Shown here one piece after another: positions 33,014-47,480 of a stretch of 64,000 nt of DNA (positions within the stretch are counted from its first letter, which is position 1; each line of letters begins with the position of its first letter). Position numbers and translations under genes: made by a program. Below the pieces are notes generated by a model. That model saw only the letters and a program-made list of their open reading frames with translations, did not search any database and was not told the origin of the DNA. This DNA comes from Bedellia somnulentella. Lineage: Eukaryota > Arthropoda > Insecta > Lepidoptera > Bedelliidae. The stretch is from assembly GCA_963576735.1 (NCBI GenBank), contig OY755198.1:5890001-5954000 (forward strand), given 5' to 3'.

Positions 33014-36000
33014 ATGTTCAACAAACCAACATTTGGTAGTAACACCTCCAGCTTTGGTAAGTTATGAAAATTAAATTTGGATATATTCCAGTACACTACA
33101 CTACACAGGATTTGCTTAGCGTGAGTTTTATTTTGCATCATCATATTGAGAATTTTGATGTTTTTTCATTTGGAGTAAATAAAGATTATAACCAATTACT
33201 TACTATTTTGCTATGTATTGTCGGTTTTCATTAGCATTAACCGATTTCTTCCCACTGGTATTTTAAGAGGCGACTTAGGGTATTGGAGTTTTTAGTGATT
33301 ATTGTGCAATGTGGCTCGAGAACCATCACCATCCCAAGTGCAGGTCCAGCCATATGGGCAAGATTGGCATGCCCACAACCTGATTGACCTATGACCTCAC
33401 TCTTTTATGGTCTGCTGATAGCATGATGATACTTACACTATGGCCAAGAGATTTTTAGGTGCCTATGCCTTAAACCTTTTTAAGGGCTGGATACTCTCCT
33501 GCACCATCCATCCTTATTTTATATTTCCAGCGCTAAACTTTCGAAAATGCCTGAAAACTAACTTTTTTAAAAGTTGTGAATATATGTATGTATTTTTAAT
33601 TTTAACTAAAAACATGACAACAATGACACAAACTGAGCTACAGATTGACAGGTGACTATAATATTTCATGATGGTTTCTAAGTTCATGGAAATCATCATG
33701 AAATGCTGTCTCAAAGTGTATGATAGTCTCTGCAAACCCCAATAATAACTAATGGCGTAAATAAGAGACACCATTTTATTATCTACTAGCTGTTTAGTGC
33801 TGGCTAAGACTATCACTACCCTGTTTCTTCCCATGGGTAAGAGGCGACTAATGGTATTGGGGCTTTTCAAGTGATTTTTGGGTGATATTTTCGGAGACCC
33901 ATCACTATAAACTTTTACTTTACAGACTTTTCCCCACTCAACTTCCAAAAGTAATGGAAGTTGAGTGGGGATAAGTCTGGCTACCCCTTCTAGGGATTTG
34001 TAGCCGTGAGCATGTATTTATATGTACAATCTGTTAAAATCATCTTCATCAAGCCTCACTAAACCAAAATGAGGTTCTGTTGATATTAACATTTAAAACT
34101 ATATTTTTGTCTCCAGGTTCCTTCAGTGCAGGAGCGTCAACATCATCAGCATTTGGTGGCTTCAAGCCGTCAACATCAGGAGCTTTTGGCGCCCCCGCGT
34201 CCTTTGGGACCGCACAGCCAGCTGCCAACAATAGTAAGTATATACTTTATGGTTTGCATGTATATATTTCTAAAGAAAAAAGTGTCTAAGAAAATAGTAC
34301 TTTATAATTTTGAAACTCTTGCTGCCTCTGTTTTGGAGTTTATACCCATGAGTGTATGTAAATATGTATGCAAAATGTAGATGGCAATTAATATTTCGCC
34401 AGCCTGTTCCGGCTTTTACATATCCAATTGTAACATTAAGAGAAATAATAATTTATTACACCGCAAAATTCTCATGAATTATCACCAAAATTACTAAATG
34501 AGTATATTTTGATGCCACATCAGTTTTTGGTTAGGTTAGACTTCATTGATGCCTCATTAAATACTACCCTAACATTTATATTCCTGTTACCTTTGATGCT
34601 TTCACTAAAACTATTCATAACTAAACTTCTTCCCAGGTTTCTTCTCAACACCATCAACAGGTTTATTCGGGGGTACAGCTCAGCCGAGTACATCATCAGC
34701 TTTCGGGTCTTCAACCCCAGCTGGATTTGGGGGTTTTGGGGCCACTAATACCTCTGGGGGTCTATTTGGGGCCAACACTGCTGGGTCCACAGGACTATTT
34801 GGGTCTAATCAGCAACAGAATACATCTGCTTTTGGGGCTAAACCTGGTAAGTGAAGATTTTTGATAATTTGGATTAAAATGTTTTTGTGATGTATCAAAG
34901 ATTAGATATTTTTGCTGGTGAATATAGTTAATTCAATATGAGCTTAGTAGTAAGAAAAAAGAAAAAGAGAGCTAACATTTATGTTGATTACTATAGAGTT
35001 GTCAAAGAGAATGAAGTCAAAGGGGCTTGTGAGGATCTGAGAGTGCTTTTTTCTGATAGTAAGTCAGTGAATAAAATATCCTAAATAATAAATAAAAATA
35101 ATATACTCACGCTGTTAGTTCCAATGGGAGTAGGCAGTGACTATCGATCGCCACTTTGTACGATCTTAACAAGGCTCTCTAGCTTCATTTACACCCATCA
35201 ATCTTTTCATACATGTCTTTTAAATTTCATACATACATACATACATATACTCACGGCTATAATTCCCTAGAAGGGGTAGAATTAGAAATTCCTCAGCATC
35301 GCCCAATGTTCCCTCAAAAGCCCCAATACCGTTAGTCGCCTCTTAAGTACACCCACCGGAAGAAATGGGGTAGTGCTATTCTAAGCCGACACTACACAGC
35401 AATAAATTTTCCTTCATAAAATAACATTTATATTGCAGGATTTAGTTTCGGCTCAACATCTACCCCTGGAGCCACCACTGGTGGGCTATTCGGTGGCTCA
35501 ACAAACACGGGAGGTGGATTGTTCAATCAACAAAGCACTGTGCCTAATACTGGACTCTTTGGGGGTACATCAGGTTAGTATTGTATTATTTTACTTGGAA
35601 ACCACCCCTGGGAGCCAAGTACGAGCGTTATTTTATAGTTTCTCTGTCAGTTAGAATGACGACGTGGTAGCTCAATGGGTAGAACACCGGTTATCGTGCA
35701 AACGACTAGTGTTCAAATCCCGGGCCGGGCCTACATCAATTTGTCTTTTCTAATGACATATGTGTGGTTAATTTATCATGGTTCTTGACGGTGAGGGAAA
35801 ACACCCACATGGCTGAGTTGTACTTAGTCATGTGACAGTGTATTCGTACAAAACGGCGATAGGCCTGCCCCCTATCACGTGTCTACACTGTCCATGCAAA
35901 ACGTGGGTACTCTGAACACCAGGTGACAATGTCACGTGATGTTCAGAAGTATTAGTACCTCTGTCAACCCCTTCGGGGATATTCGGCGTGAACGTTTATG

Positions 36001-39000
36001 TTATGTTATAATGAGACAAAAGCATACAATATTGAGTAAGTGCGAAAGGGATGGCTGTTTTATACCATGCATTATCTAGCTAAAAGTATGCTCATTCTAG
36101 CTATGCAGATTTGCAAAGGTAGTGATATCTTTCAAATATCTAAGGTTTCTTCAATCTCTGCTTGCTCTAGCACTCTTGAATAGTGTCAATTTCTGATTGT
36201 GAAAGAATTTTAATGATTGGTTCAGTATTTCGAAAGATTACAAGCTTTACATCTTTATATTATTAATAAAGTTTTGAAAAGTCACAGAATTTGGTGACAA
36301 ATAGGTTTATGTTATGTTACAAATATTTTTTTAATTGTAAAAATTGATTGTGTGTATTCAAAAAGTATTAAGTAAATGAATAAGTAACATAACATAATAA
36401 CATAACATAACGTTCACGCCGAATATCCCCGAAGGGGTTGGCAGAGGTACTAATACTTCTGAACATCACGTGACTTTGTCACCTGGTATTCAGAGTACCC
36501 ATGGTTTGCATGGACAGTGTATTCACGTGATAGGGGGCAGGCCTATCACCGTTTTGTACGAATACACTGTCACATGACTAAGTACAACTCAGCCATGTGG
36601 GTTTCCTCACAATGTTTTCCCACACCGTTAACAACTTTAGAAAAGATAAATTAGTGTAGGCCCGACACAGGATTTGAACACTAGGCGTTTGCACGATAAC
36701 CGAGTGTTCTACCCATTGGGCTATCACGGTTGATGAATAAGTAAGGAAGGTTAAAATTGTGTGAAGACCTAAATTATAGTAGCTACTATTTGCCTCTGCC
36801 TTTTTTAAGCTTAAGACTAAATAATTAACAGAACTGTGTAGTGTCGGCTTAGAATAGCTCTACCCCAATTCTTCTGGTGGGTGAACGTCAGAGGCGACTA
36901 ACGGTATTGGGGCTTTTAAGGGATTTTTGGGCGATGCGGTTGGAGACCCATCACCAACAACCTTTATTTCACCATCTTTTCCTCAGGCAAATTCCAAAAG
37001 TGGCTGAGGAATTTCTAACCCTCTAGCTCTGGCTACCCCTTCCAGGGATTTATAGCTGTGAGTATATGTATGTGAATTACAGCAATTGTCTTATAAATGA
37101 GGGAGACATGAATTAAAAAAAAAACATTTAAAAAGAGCAGCATTCAGACAAATTGAAAACCTCTTTTTTTTGCAGTATGTTGCAAATCCCATATTAATAT
37201 ATAATTTTTGCCCTCAGGTGGTTTTGGTACCCAACAGCAGGCAACGGGCACAGGCCATGTGAAATACAATCCGGTGGTAGGCACAGATGTGATGGTCAAA
37301 TCTGGCACATCGCAGAATATCAACACTAAGCATCATTGTATCACTTGTATGAAGGTATGTTGGGGTTAAAATTATAATTAAGATGTTAAGATAAAGAGAT
37401 TGCTGTGTAGTGTCGGCTTAGAATAGCACTACCCCATTTCTTCCGGTGGGTGTACGTAAGAGGCGACTGACAGTATTGGGGCTTTTAAGGCTTTTTTGGG
37501 CGATGCGGTTGGGGACCCATCACCAACAAACTTTATTTTAACATCTTTTCCCCATGCAACTTCCAAAAGTGCCTGAGGAATTTCTGGTTCCTTAGCTCTG
37601 GCTACCCCTTCTAAGGATTTATAGCCGTGAGTATATGTATGTTACATACCGTCGTTTGCAATAGAATCCAACAATCATGTAAACAAACCAAATTGTCACG
37701 ATTACTCCGTAATCACATACATTTGACGATCAATTATGAACATAGTCTGATTTCAACGAACGCACCATTGTTTTCACATTATCTTCAACACGATTTAACT
37801 TGTATTTATAAGTTTAATTTGTTAAAACATTTGCAACGTAAAAATTTCGAAGTATTTGACAAGCCGTCATCTTAGTTTTTTACTCGTCGAACTCTATAAG
37901 TCATTGAAAAGTTAGTGTTGTTCGTAATCTGAAGTTATCTTTTATTTTTAATTTAATAAATTATTTTAATTTCATATTCTTTGAATACAATAATATATTT
38001 TTTTCAAGAGCTTAATATAATTAACCAAAACGGATGTATCCTACCTAAGCCATAAAAATAATGGTAAGTTTTTAAAAATTGACAGGTGGCCATTTTGTTA
38101 GAATTGTTATTCACAGACATTCACTGTTCTGTGGGTTCGCTGTGCATTAGGGTTTTCTGTTTCCTATTTCTACGACTTTGCATTCTCATTTTGGACTTTT
38201 GTTTTGCTTTACGATTTGGCTGGACATATTTTTCTTGGAACGACGACCTTTGCACGCCATCACGGACTTTGACATAGCATACGATTGGTATTTTTTCTCA
38301 AGGAGTAATCAGGAGGTAAGAATGATTTAGATCTATTACCTACAACTAATCAGTTTTATTTTATAGTCTATGGCTTCTATATTTAATCTATTTAGTTAGT
38401 TTTATTTTAGTACCTATCCTACTGTGGGCCATAGTCCATGGCTTATTATATTTAATCTATTTAGTCAGTTTTATTTTAGTACCTATCCTACTATGGGCCA
38501 TAGTCTATGACTTAAAATTAAAATAATTAGAAAAATAAATTTTATTAAAATTAAATTAGAACACTATGACATCACTATGGGCATAAACAATATGCTGTCA
38601 ATGTCAGTCCGCCATATTTGTTTACATGATTGTTGGATTCTATTGCAAATTACTTTACAGTATGTATGATAAAGAGATTTTCAAATAGATACTTGTTAAC
38701 GGTCCTGGCTTTGTATCATTATTAAGAGCATATAACTATTTTTTAAAGTAGTCTTACTTACTCCTTACTACAGATAGGTCTGCGAGTGAAAGTCCCGTTA
38801 AAACCAGGCCATTCGGAAACAGATGTACATAAATTTAAATGTGTTTTGCACATTGTAATTTAAATGCGGGCATTCTAGTATTAAAAACAGAATCCAATTT
38901 TATTTGTATATATATTTATACTATTGCCGTGTAGTGTCGGCTTAGAATAACACTACCCCATTTCTACCCGTAGGTAATCGTAAGAGGCGACTAAGGGTAT

Positions 39001-42000
39001 AGGGGCTTTTTAAGTGATTTTTGGGCGATGTGGTTGGAGACCATCACCAATAACATTTATTATTACCATCTTTTCCCCAATCAACTTCCAAAAGTGGCTG
39101 AGGAATTCCTCATTCCAAAGCTCTGGCTACCCCGTTAAGGGATTTATAGCCGTGAGTATATGTATGTATGTATTTATACTCGCGTTCATCATTTATGCCA
39201 TATAGTCCCGTAGGGTTAGCAGAAGTACTAGTAATGGTATAGATAGAAAAGTTACGATTCTTCAATCATTTTTCATTTATGATTAGTTTTTAAAGCTTTG
39301 TTTTTTAAACCAATATTTTTAATATACATACATACATATACTCACGGCTATGAATCCCTAGAAGGGGTAGCCAGAGCTAAGGAATTAAAAATTCCTCAGC
39401 CACTTTTGGAAGTTGCGTGGGGAAAAGACGGCAAAATAAAGGTTGTTGGTGATGGGTCTCCAGCCGCATCGCCCAAAAATCCCTTAAAAAGCCCAAATAC
39501 CGTTAGTCGCCTCTTACGACACCCGTGGGTAGAAAGGGGTAGAGCGACATTCTAAGCCGGCAAATTAATTTTAATATATTAATAAATTATTTTTAATGTA
39601 TTTTATTTAATCCCGTTTATTTATGCCTTTTGTTACGGCGAATTGTTCGTTTTTGTTTTTTATTATTCCGTCTAATTTGTTTTCAGGAATATGAGAACAA
39701 ATCTCTAGAAGAACTTCGTCTAGAAGACTATGCGGCTGGTAGAAAGGGGCCGACTAATCAGGGAGTTTTTGGTGCGGCCAAACCACTCTTTGGAGGCAAC
39801 AGTAAGTATTATTTTATATTGCTGTGTAGTGTCGGCTTAGAATAACACTACCCCATTTCTACTCATGGGTGATCGTAAGAGGCGACTAAGAGTATATTTA
39901 AAAAAAAACGTTTATTGTGACACAAAGAAATAATAACAATAAGCTGGAACATAGTTAAGATGAAATGGAATAATAACTATTATCTGATTTCACTCTTTGA
40001 CACACATGTTTTGAGTTAGATATGAAAACAATTACACAGGGGTTCCTAAAAAGGCTAAGCCTGTGACTTAGGAAACCAAGTAATAACAGATTAAAATGTA
40101 GTAAATTGAATCAATCAGAAATGTATTGGAAATAGTATTAATAATAGCGAGAGAGTAATATGAGGAATTATGAGGAAACTTAATCATAATCATTATTTAA
40201 TTTCTAATAAATAGAGAATAAATAAAGGATAGAAAAATTTCGACACAGGCGGGAATCGAACCCGCGACCTCGGGTATTACGCCCCAATCGCTCTTGCCAA
40301 TTGAGCTACCGTGTCAATGGCTGCCAGCGCGAAATTCTTCTATCCTTTATTTCTTTAACACGTTTAAGTTCTCTATTTATTAGTAATAATCCCCACATGA
40401 GGTTTTTATGAACAAAAAGATTTAATTCATTATTTAATTTGTTATTTTTTAATAAACAGCTACCAACCAACTTTTCAACACCCCGGCCACAACTACTGCA
40501 GCCAGTGTCTTCGGTGCCACTAACACTATGGGGGGATTTGGACAGACTAGTAAGTTTTAATATTTATATTATTATTTAGAGGTTCTCGGTCCGGAGGTTG
40601 CGGGTTCGATCCCGCTGAGAGTAACATTTATGTACATACATATACTCACGGCTATAAATCCCAAGAAAGGGGTAGCCAGAGCTAAGGAATTAGAAATTCC
40701 TCAGCCACTTTTTTATAAGTATTAATTAATTTATAAGTATCTATCAAAATATAAAAGATTAAATAAAATACTTACTTCTGCATAAAACTGTTGTTTTGCG
40801 TTAGTCCCAGACTTGGGGTTGTCCCAAATCCTAGGCCAGTTCCTAAACCTCCACCTAATGAGGTGTTACCTGAAATAATAAAAATATACACATACATATA
40901 CATACATATACTCACGGCTGTAAATCCCTACAAGGGGTAGCCAGAGCTGAGGAACTAGAAGTTCCTCGGCCACTTTTGGAAAGTAGAGTGGGGAAAAGAT
41001 GGTAAAAATAAAGGTTGTTGGTGATGGGTCTCCAACCGCATCGCCAAAAAATCCCTTAAAAGCTCCAATACCGTTAGTCGCCTCTTACGTACACCCACTC
41101 GAAGATATGGGGTAGTGCTATTCTAAGCCGACACTACACAGCGTTTTTCTTTCCTTGATTGATTAGTAAAATAATCCTCATTTCATGCACAACAGTCTTA
41201 TTAACATTTGTTTTTTTTCTAGGTACATTTGCATTCGGCGGCAACACTCAAAACACGAATACGACAAACAGTATGTTTGGTGCAAACAAACCGGCGTTTG
41301 GAACCACACCTACTACTGGTGAGTTTAAGAACATACATACATATACTCACGCCTATAAATCCCTTAACGGGGTAGCCAGAGCTTTGGAATAAGAAATTCT
41401 TCAGCCACTTTTGGAAGTCGATTGGGGAAAAGATGGTAATAATAAATGTTTTGCCGTGTAGTGTCGGCTTAGAATAACACTACCCCATTTCTACCCGTGG
41501 GTGATCGTAAGAGGCGACTAAGGGTATAAGGGCTTTTTAAGTTATTTTTGGGCGATGTGGTTGGAGACCCGTCACCAAAAACATTTATTATTACCATCTT
41601 TATTTATTATTAGTTTAAGAAAGAAAGAAAAGACTTTGTTTTTCCTTGAGGGCGCAAACAAAACCAACAAAAAAAAAATAAAACAAAAAAATATATTATT
41701 GGATCCAAACAATAAATACAATATAAAATAAAATTACAATGCACTGCCTACACACTTATGTACATACAAATATTAAAAACAGCCTTAAACAACTTATACA
41801 ACAAAATGAATAAAACAAACGAAAAAAAGCACAGAACTTAGTAGAATACATTAACTCACGCTTATTTCACATAAAAGGAGCATTGAGATCAGATTAAAAA
41901 AAAAAAAAATGAAGTTGAGTGGGTAGAAGATGATACAATAAAGGATGTAGGAGGTTGGTGATGGGTCTTCAGCTACATCACACAAAAGTCACTTCAAAAT

Positions 42001-45000
42001 GCTACTATTACTTAGAAATACTATTTCATTAAAATACTAGTGGTTCGCCCCGGCTTCGCACGGATGGTGTTAAATATTTTTACTGCTCACCCCCTACGAT
42101 ATTTAGCGTGATGATATATATCCTATGTCCTTGTCCTCGTTCTGAGCTACCTCTCCAACAGTTTTCAGTCAGATCGGTTCATCCGTTCACGAGTTATAAA
42201 TAGTGTAACTAACACCACTTACTTTTATATATACATACATACATATACTCACGGCTATAAATCCCTAGAAAGGATAGCCAGAGCAAAGGAATTCGAAATT
42301 TCTCAGCCACGTTTGGAAAGTTGAGTGGGGAAAAGATGGTAAAATAAAGGTTGTTGGTGATGGGTCTCCAACCGCATTGCCCAAAAATCCCTTAAAAGCC
42401 CCGATACCGTTAATCGCCTCTTACGTACACCCACCGGAAGAAATGGGGTAGTGCTATTCTAAACCGACACTACACGGCAAATAATAGATATGTGGATTAT
42501 TTAAGAGTATAAGATCCGCTGTGGTTCGAGTCCCATCACCAACCATCCTAGATTTAACAATCTTTTCCCTACAAAATTTTCAAAAGTAGCTAAGGGGTTT
42601 CCTATTTTGAAGTTCTGGCTACTCCATTTTGTTTGTATTGTAGTATAGTGTTGTTGTAGCTATCTGCTTGTTGTGGATAGAACGAGCTTTGCACCTTTTT
42701 GTCTGTTGTTTGATATCATTGTTGTTTTTTTCGTTACTTTATTTTCTTGTATTGTTGTATTTTAAGAGACAAATAAAAACATTTATTATTATTCGGAAAA
42801 CATTTTTGTTTCTCGCCTCTCCCATGGCCGAAAATGAAAATATAAATTTTAAATGGGAGAGGCGGTACTCCCCGACAAGAGCTCAGTCGGTCGGGGTCAG
42901 GGAGTCAGGTTCAAGAACCGACGGACGATCCGAGCCGTATCGAGCAGCACCGCGCACTGCATTTGTGCTGGAACCGACACGCCACTTATTCATAAATAAA
43001 AGATGTTATTAAAGGAAAGAAAAATTTCGACACTGGCGGGGTTTGAACCCGCGACCTTCGGGTATACGCCCCCGTCGATCTGCCAACTGAATACTCCGAA
43101 TTAGTTAAAATTTGGAGGTAGGAAACGCAAACACTACTTGAACGTGTAAAAAAGAAACAAAGGATAGAGAAATTTCGCGCTGGATGCCAACTGACACTGT
43201 AGCTCAGTTGGCAGATCGACGGGGGCGTATACCCGAAGGTCGCGGGTTCAAACCCCGCCAGTGTCGAAATTTTTCTTTCCTTTAATAACATCTTTTATTT
43301 ATGAGTAATAATCCCCACATGAGGAATTCATGTCAAAAAACATTAAATTACGCCACTTATTATTATTATTATAACTAAAGTTTCTAATTGCATATAAAAC
43401 AGACTTTTAATAGTTGATTAATTATAATTGCTTACTTTTTTTTACCTTTCAGGCACGGGTCTGTTTGGAGCGACCACAACTCAAGCCCCAGCTTTCGGAT
43501 CTAACACTTCTTCATTTGGCTTCGGATCTACTGCACAGACACAGGTATTATATAATACATTATATACTAGTTAACATTAATACTAGGTTAGTATATACAC
43601 TGTTGAATTATCATTGCCGTGTAGTGTCGGCTTAGAATAAGACTACCCCATTTCTACCCGTGGGTGATCGTAAGAGGCGACTAAGGGTATAGGGGCTTAT
43701 GAAGTGATTTCTGGGCGATGTGGTTGGAGATCAGTCACCAAAAACATTTATTATTACCATCTTTTCCCCAATCAACTTCCAAAAGTGGCTGAGGAATTTT
43801 TCATTCCAAAGCTCTGGCTACCCCGTTAAGGGATTTATAGCCGTTAGTATGTATGTATGTATGTAATTATCATTCTTAACGTTATCCATGTACTCATTAA
43901 GGGCGTCCCGGAAAATACGGTGATTTTGGCTATTTTCAAACTGTTATCAATTCACAAGTTGATGATATTGATATGATTTGAATGAAATATATGTTATATA
44001 TTACTTAATCCTCTTGAAATTTCTTGTTTTATATTTTAACAATTTGTTGTATATAAAAATGAAAAAAAATATAAAACCAAGGATCTTGCACTTTAAAGCG
44101 TTCACTTTTACGTCAAGTTAAAGTGTTAAGAAGTTTTTGTAATACTGTTATATATTTAATAATGTTTGTTTTGTTCTATAATAAAATAAAATAAAACATT
44201 TCTTTTACTCCCCCAGCAACCAAGCACAGGGATGTTCGGCTCTCAACCAGCGTTCGGCGCGAACACATCATTCGGTGGATTCGGCGCGAACACGAGCGGA
44301 ATGTTCGCGAACAAACAACAGACTGCCCCGGCGTTCGGAACTAGCAGTGCCACTGGTAACATACATACATCATACATGCATACGTACACGTACACTTACT
44401 TAATGTAAATGAAGCTAGAAGAGGTTATAATTAGCTTACAAACTATAGTACGAGGGGTGATGCGCTGGCATGTAGCTGCAACCACCTCCTCATCATGGGC
44501 GAGTCCCAGCGCTCGGACAATGCTCTCAGGATTCCGTTAGTGCTAGCCTGCAGGCGCCTCAATAACGAGGTGCTCCGTTTCCTCACTATAGCGTAGAAGT
44601 CATCAATGTGAACTTCCGCAAACATGGCGGAGAGGCGCTACAGTAACGCGGCAGTTTTAACAGAATCCTGAGCCATAATCTGTATTTTAAATATATGGAA
44701 AAACATTTTATTAAAATAATATTATTCTTATTCGACATTTTCAACACAACAGACAATATTATCCTTGTAACAATATTAGCCGTGTAGTGTCGGCTTAGAA
44801 TAGCACTACCCCGTTTCTACCGATGGGTGTACGTAAGAGACGACTAACGGTATTGGGGCTTTTAAGGGATTTTTGGGCGATGCGGTTGGAGACCCATCAC
44901 CAACAACCTTTACTTTTACCATCTTTTCCCCACTCACATTTCCAAAAGTTGCTGAGGAATTTCTAATTCCTTAGCTCTGGCTACCCCTTCTAGGGATTTA

Positions 45001-47449
45001 TAGCCGTGAGTATATGTTATGTTATGTTAACAATATTATTAATTAAAACAATATAATCATTGAATGTTGTGAAGAAAAAAAATCTTGAAATTATAGTTTT
45101 TAAAAATCTAGGTAGTAATATTATTAATAAAAAAAAAGATCACTAACTGTTATGACCTCCGGTGGTAGTATTAAAAATGTATTAATGAATAAAGTATGAC
45201 AAATAAAATTATGAAGAGTGATTATTATGAACACAAATCGTTAGAAAGACAACGAACATGATTTAGAATTTGAATATGTACCCCAAATATCTATTTGATT
45301 TATTTTTATTTACATTATCCAAGTCTTTGAAGATATTATATGGAATAGCTAGATAATGTGATTAATTTTGTGTCATTTATCACTTTATCTAAATTGAGTA
45401 GACATTATACATAATGGCTGGAAAGTATATATAATATCCAGAGTTATTACTTTGGCTGTAACATATACATACATACTAACATTTTTGAGTCTTATTTTTG
45501 ATATTTTTTCCCAGCTTTCGGTTCTACAAGTACTCCATTTGCAACAAACACATCTACAAGCGGGTCTCTGTTTAACGCAAACACGTTCAAACCGGCCGGA
45601 CAAACTGGATTTGGATTTGGGGCTTCGCAACCTAATACTGGATTTGGTAAGTGTGATTGGATTATTATTTATGTACTAGCTGACCTAACAAACGTTGTTT
45701 TGCCGTTTAAATCATTTTTAGAAATTTCTAGTCTATGATATAAAATAAAATGTTAGGTGTGTACAACGCCTAATAAATAAAGGAAAGTAAAATTTCAACA
45801 CCAGCGGGGATCAAACCCACGATCTCCAAGTATACGCCCCTTTGCTCTGCCAATTGAGCTATAGTGTCAATGGCTTCTAGTGCGAAAATGGAGGTGTGGG
45901 TTCAATCCATAAAAACGTGACATTCATCAGGTGACAAAGTCACGTGATGTTCAGAAGTATTAGTACCTCTGCCAACCCCTTCGGGGATAATCGGCGTGAA
46001 CGTTTATGTTTATGTTTATGAGGTTTTCATAAACAAAAGACATTTTAATTATTGGACAACTCCTGTCACTTAAGAGTGTAAAAACTAGTTATAAACCTAT
46101 CTCAGACCTACCGAATGTGTATGCAAAATTTCATTGAAATCCGTTTAGCAGTTTCGGCGGAGTTTGGTACAAATACTGTGACACGTAAATTTTATTATTT
46201 ATATATGTATTTCAATTAAATTGATGAAATTAGTATTAAAGCAGAAACGGCATCGCACATATAAATTACTCAGAAGTGCCAGTCAGTGAGTTTATGATAA
46301 TGTTCTAACCAAACCTTAAATTAAACAGAATTAAACTGGGTGAATATAGAACTAGCCAAAGCATTCAAATAAGATTATCTGTATTTGTCCACAAACTTAT
46401 ACCCTAAAAGTTTTTGACTAAGAATAATAAAATCATTGTCACCCTACTTCTCCTTGTTACAAATAAACACTTACGTACGACTAATTTCTGAATTGAGTAT
46501 TCCAGCTGAGAACAACTTAAGTATCGTTCTGTCGCATTGAAATCTTAACAACTGAATGAGACAAAACGATACTGAAGTCGTTCTTAACTTGAATACTCAA
46601 TTCAGAAATCGGGCGTTATTTGCTTCTCTTAAACGTAGGATGACCATAAACTCTAAAAAAGTTTGGATAGTAGTCAATTCGCAATTCAATATCACTGTAA
46701 TGGATTATAGTCTATTGTGCAATTTTTCGAAACTGAAAAACTTTGTATTGCAGCCGCTTGCTACCTTATTCTACCTTAAACAATTTAAAACTCTAGTAAA
46801 GTTGGCCACAAATATATAAGTATATTTAATCAACTTATTTTATTTAATAGTTTTTATAGTAAGTCACTTTTTACGTACATACATACATATACTCACGGCT
46901 GTAAATCCCTAGATGGGGTAGCCAGAGCTAAGGAATCACAAATTCCTCAGCCACATTTGGAAATGTGAGTGGGGAAAAGATGGTAAAAATAATAAAAAAT
47001 AATGAAAAAATAAAAATAATGGTTGTTGGTGATGGGTCTCCAACCGCATCGCCCAAAAATCCCTTAAAAGCCCCAATACCGTTAGTCGCCTCTTACGCGC
47101 ACCCATCGGTAGAAATGGGTTAGTGCTATTCTAAGCCGACACTACATGGCAAAAGTCGCTTTTTATAATACCAAATATTATTTATACAGGTGCAGCCGCC
47201 CCATCATTTGCGTCGAAGCCTTCAGCCTTCCCGTCTCTTTCGACCACCACACCAATGTTCGGCCAAACCGGCGCTAATAATACTTTTGGTGCAGGTAATA
47301 ACTATTGTTTCAATTATAATATTAATACAGCAAATTGTTTTTTGGATAGTATCATATTTATATTGGTAATAAATCTTTTTTCGTTAAATAAGTCCTATAA
47401 AACGTCCTAGTATATAGTCCTATATTTATAAAAGTTCACGCCGTATATA

Positions 47450-47480
<31 letters not shown>

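Larger units (their letters stand above)
37218..39801 (+). other. GLEBS (Rae1/Gle2-binding) exons of Nup98
   Basis: Exon 37218-37354 encodes GHVKYNPVVGTDVMVKSG, NINTKHHCITCMK, and exon 39687-39801 continues EYENKSLEELRLEDYAAGRK. This is the conserved segment through which Nup98 binds the mRNA export factor Rae1. The intron that splits it contains a 1-kb inverted-repeat element and three Rep-A copies. Confidence 0.9.

Noticed and set aside
40776..40869. Minus-strand exon of a separate gene
   Set aside because: Perfect identity to Nup98 exon 49632-49725 and absence of other minus-strand exons nearby show that it is an inverted copy.
44443..44625. Independent small gene
   Set aside because: GC-rich and open for 60 codons only, with no start or splice signals; more likely a retrotransposon fragment.
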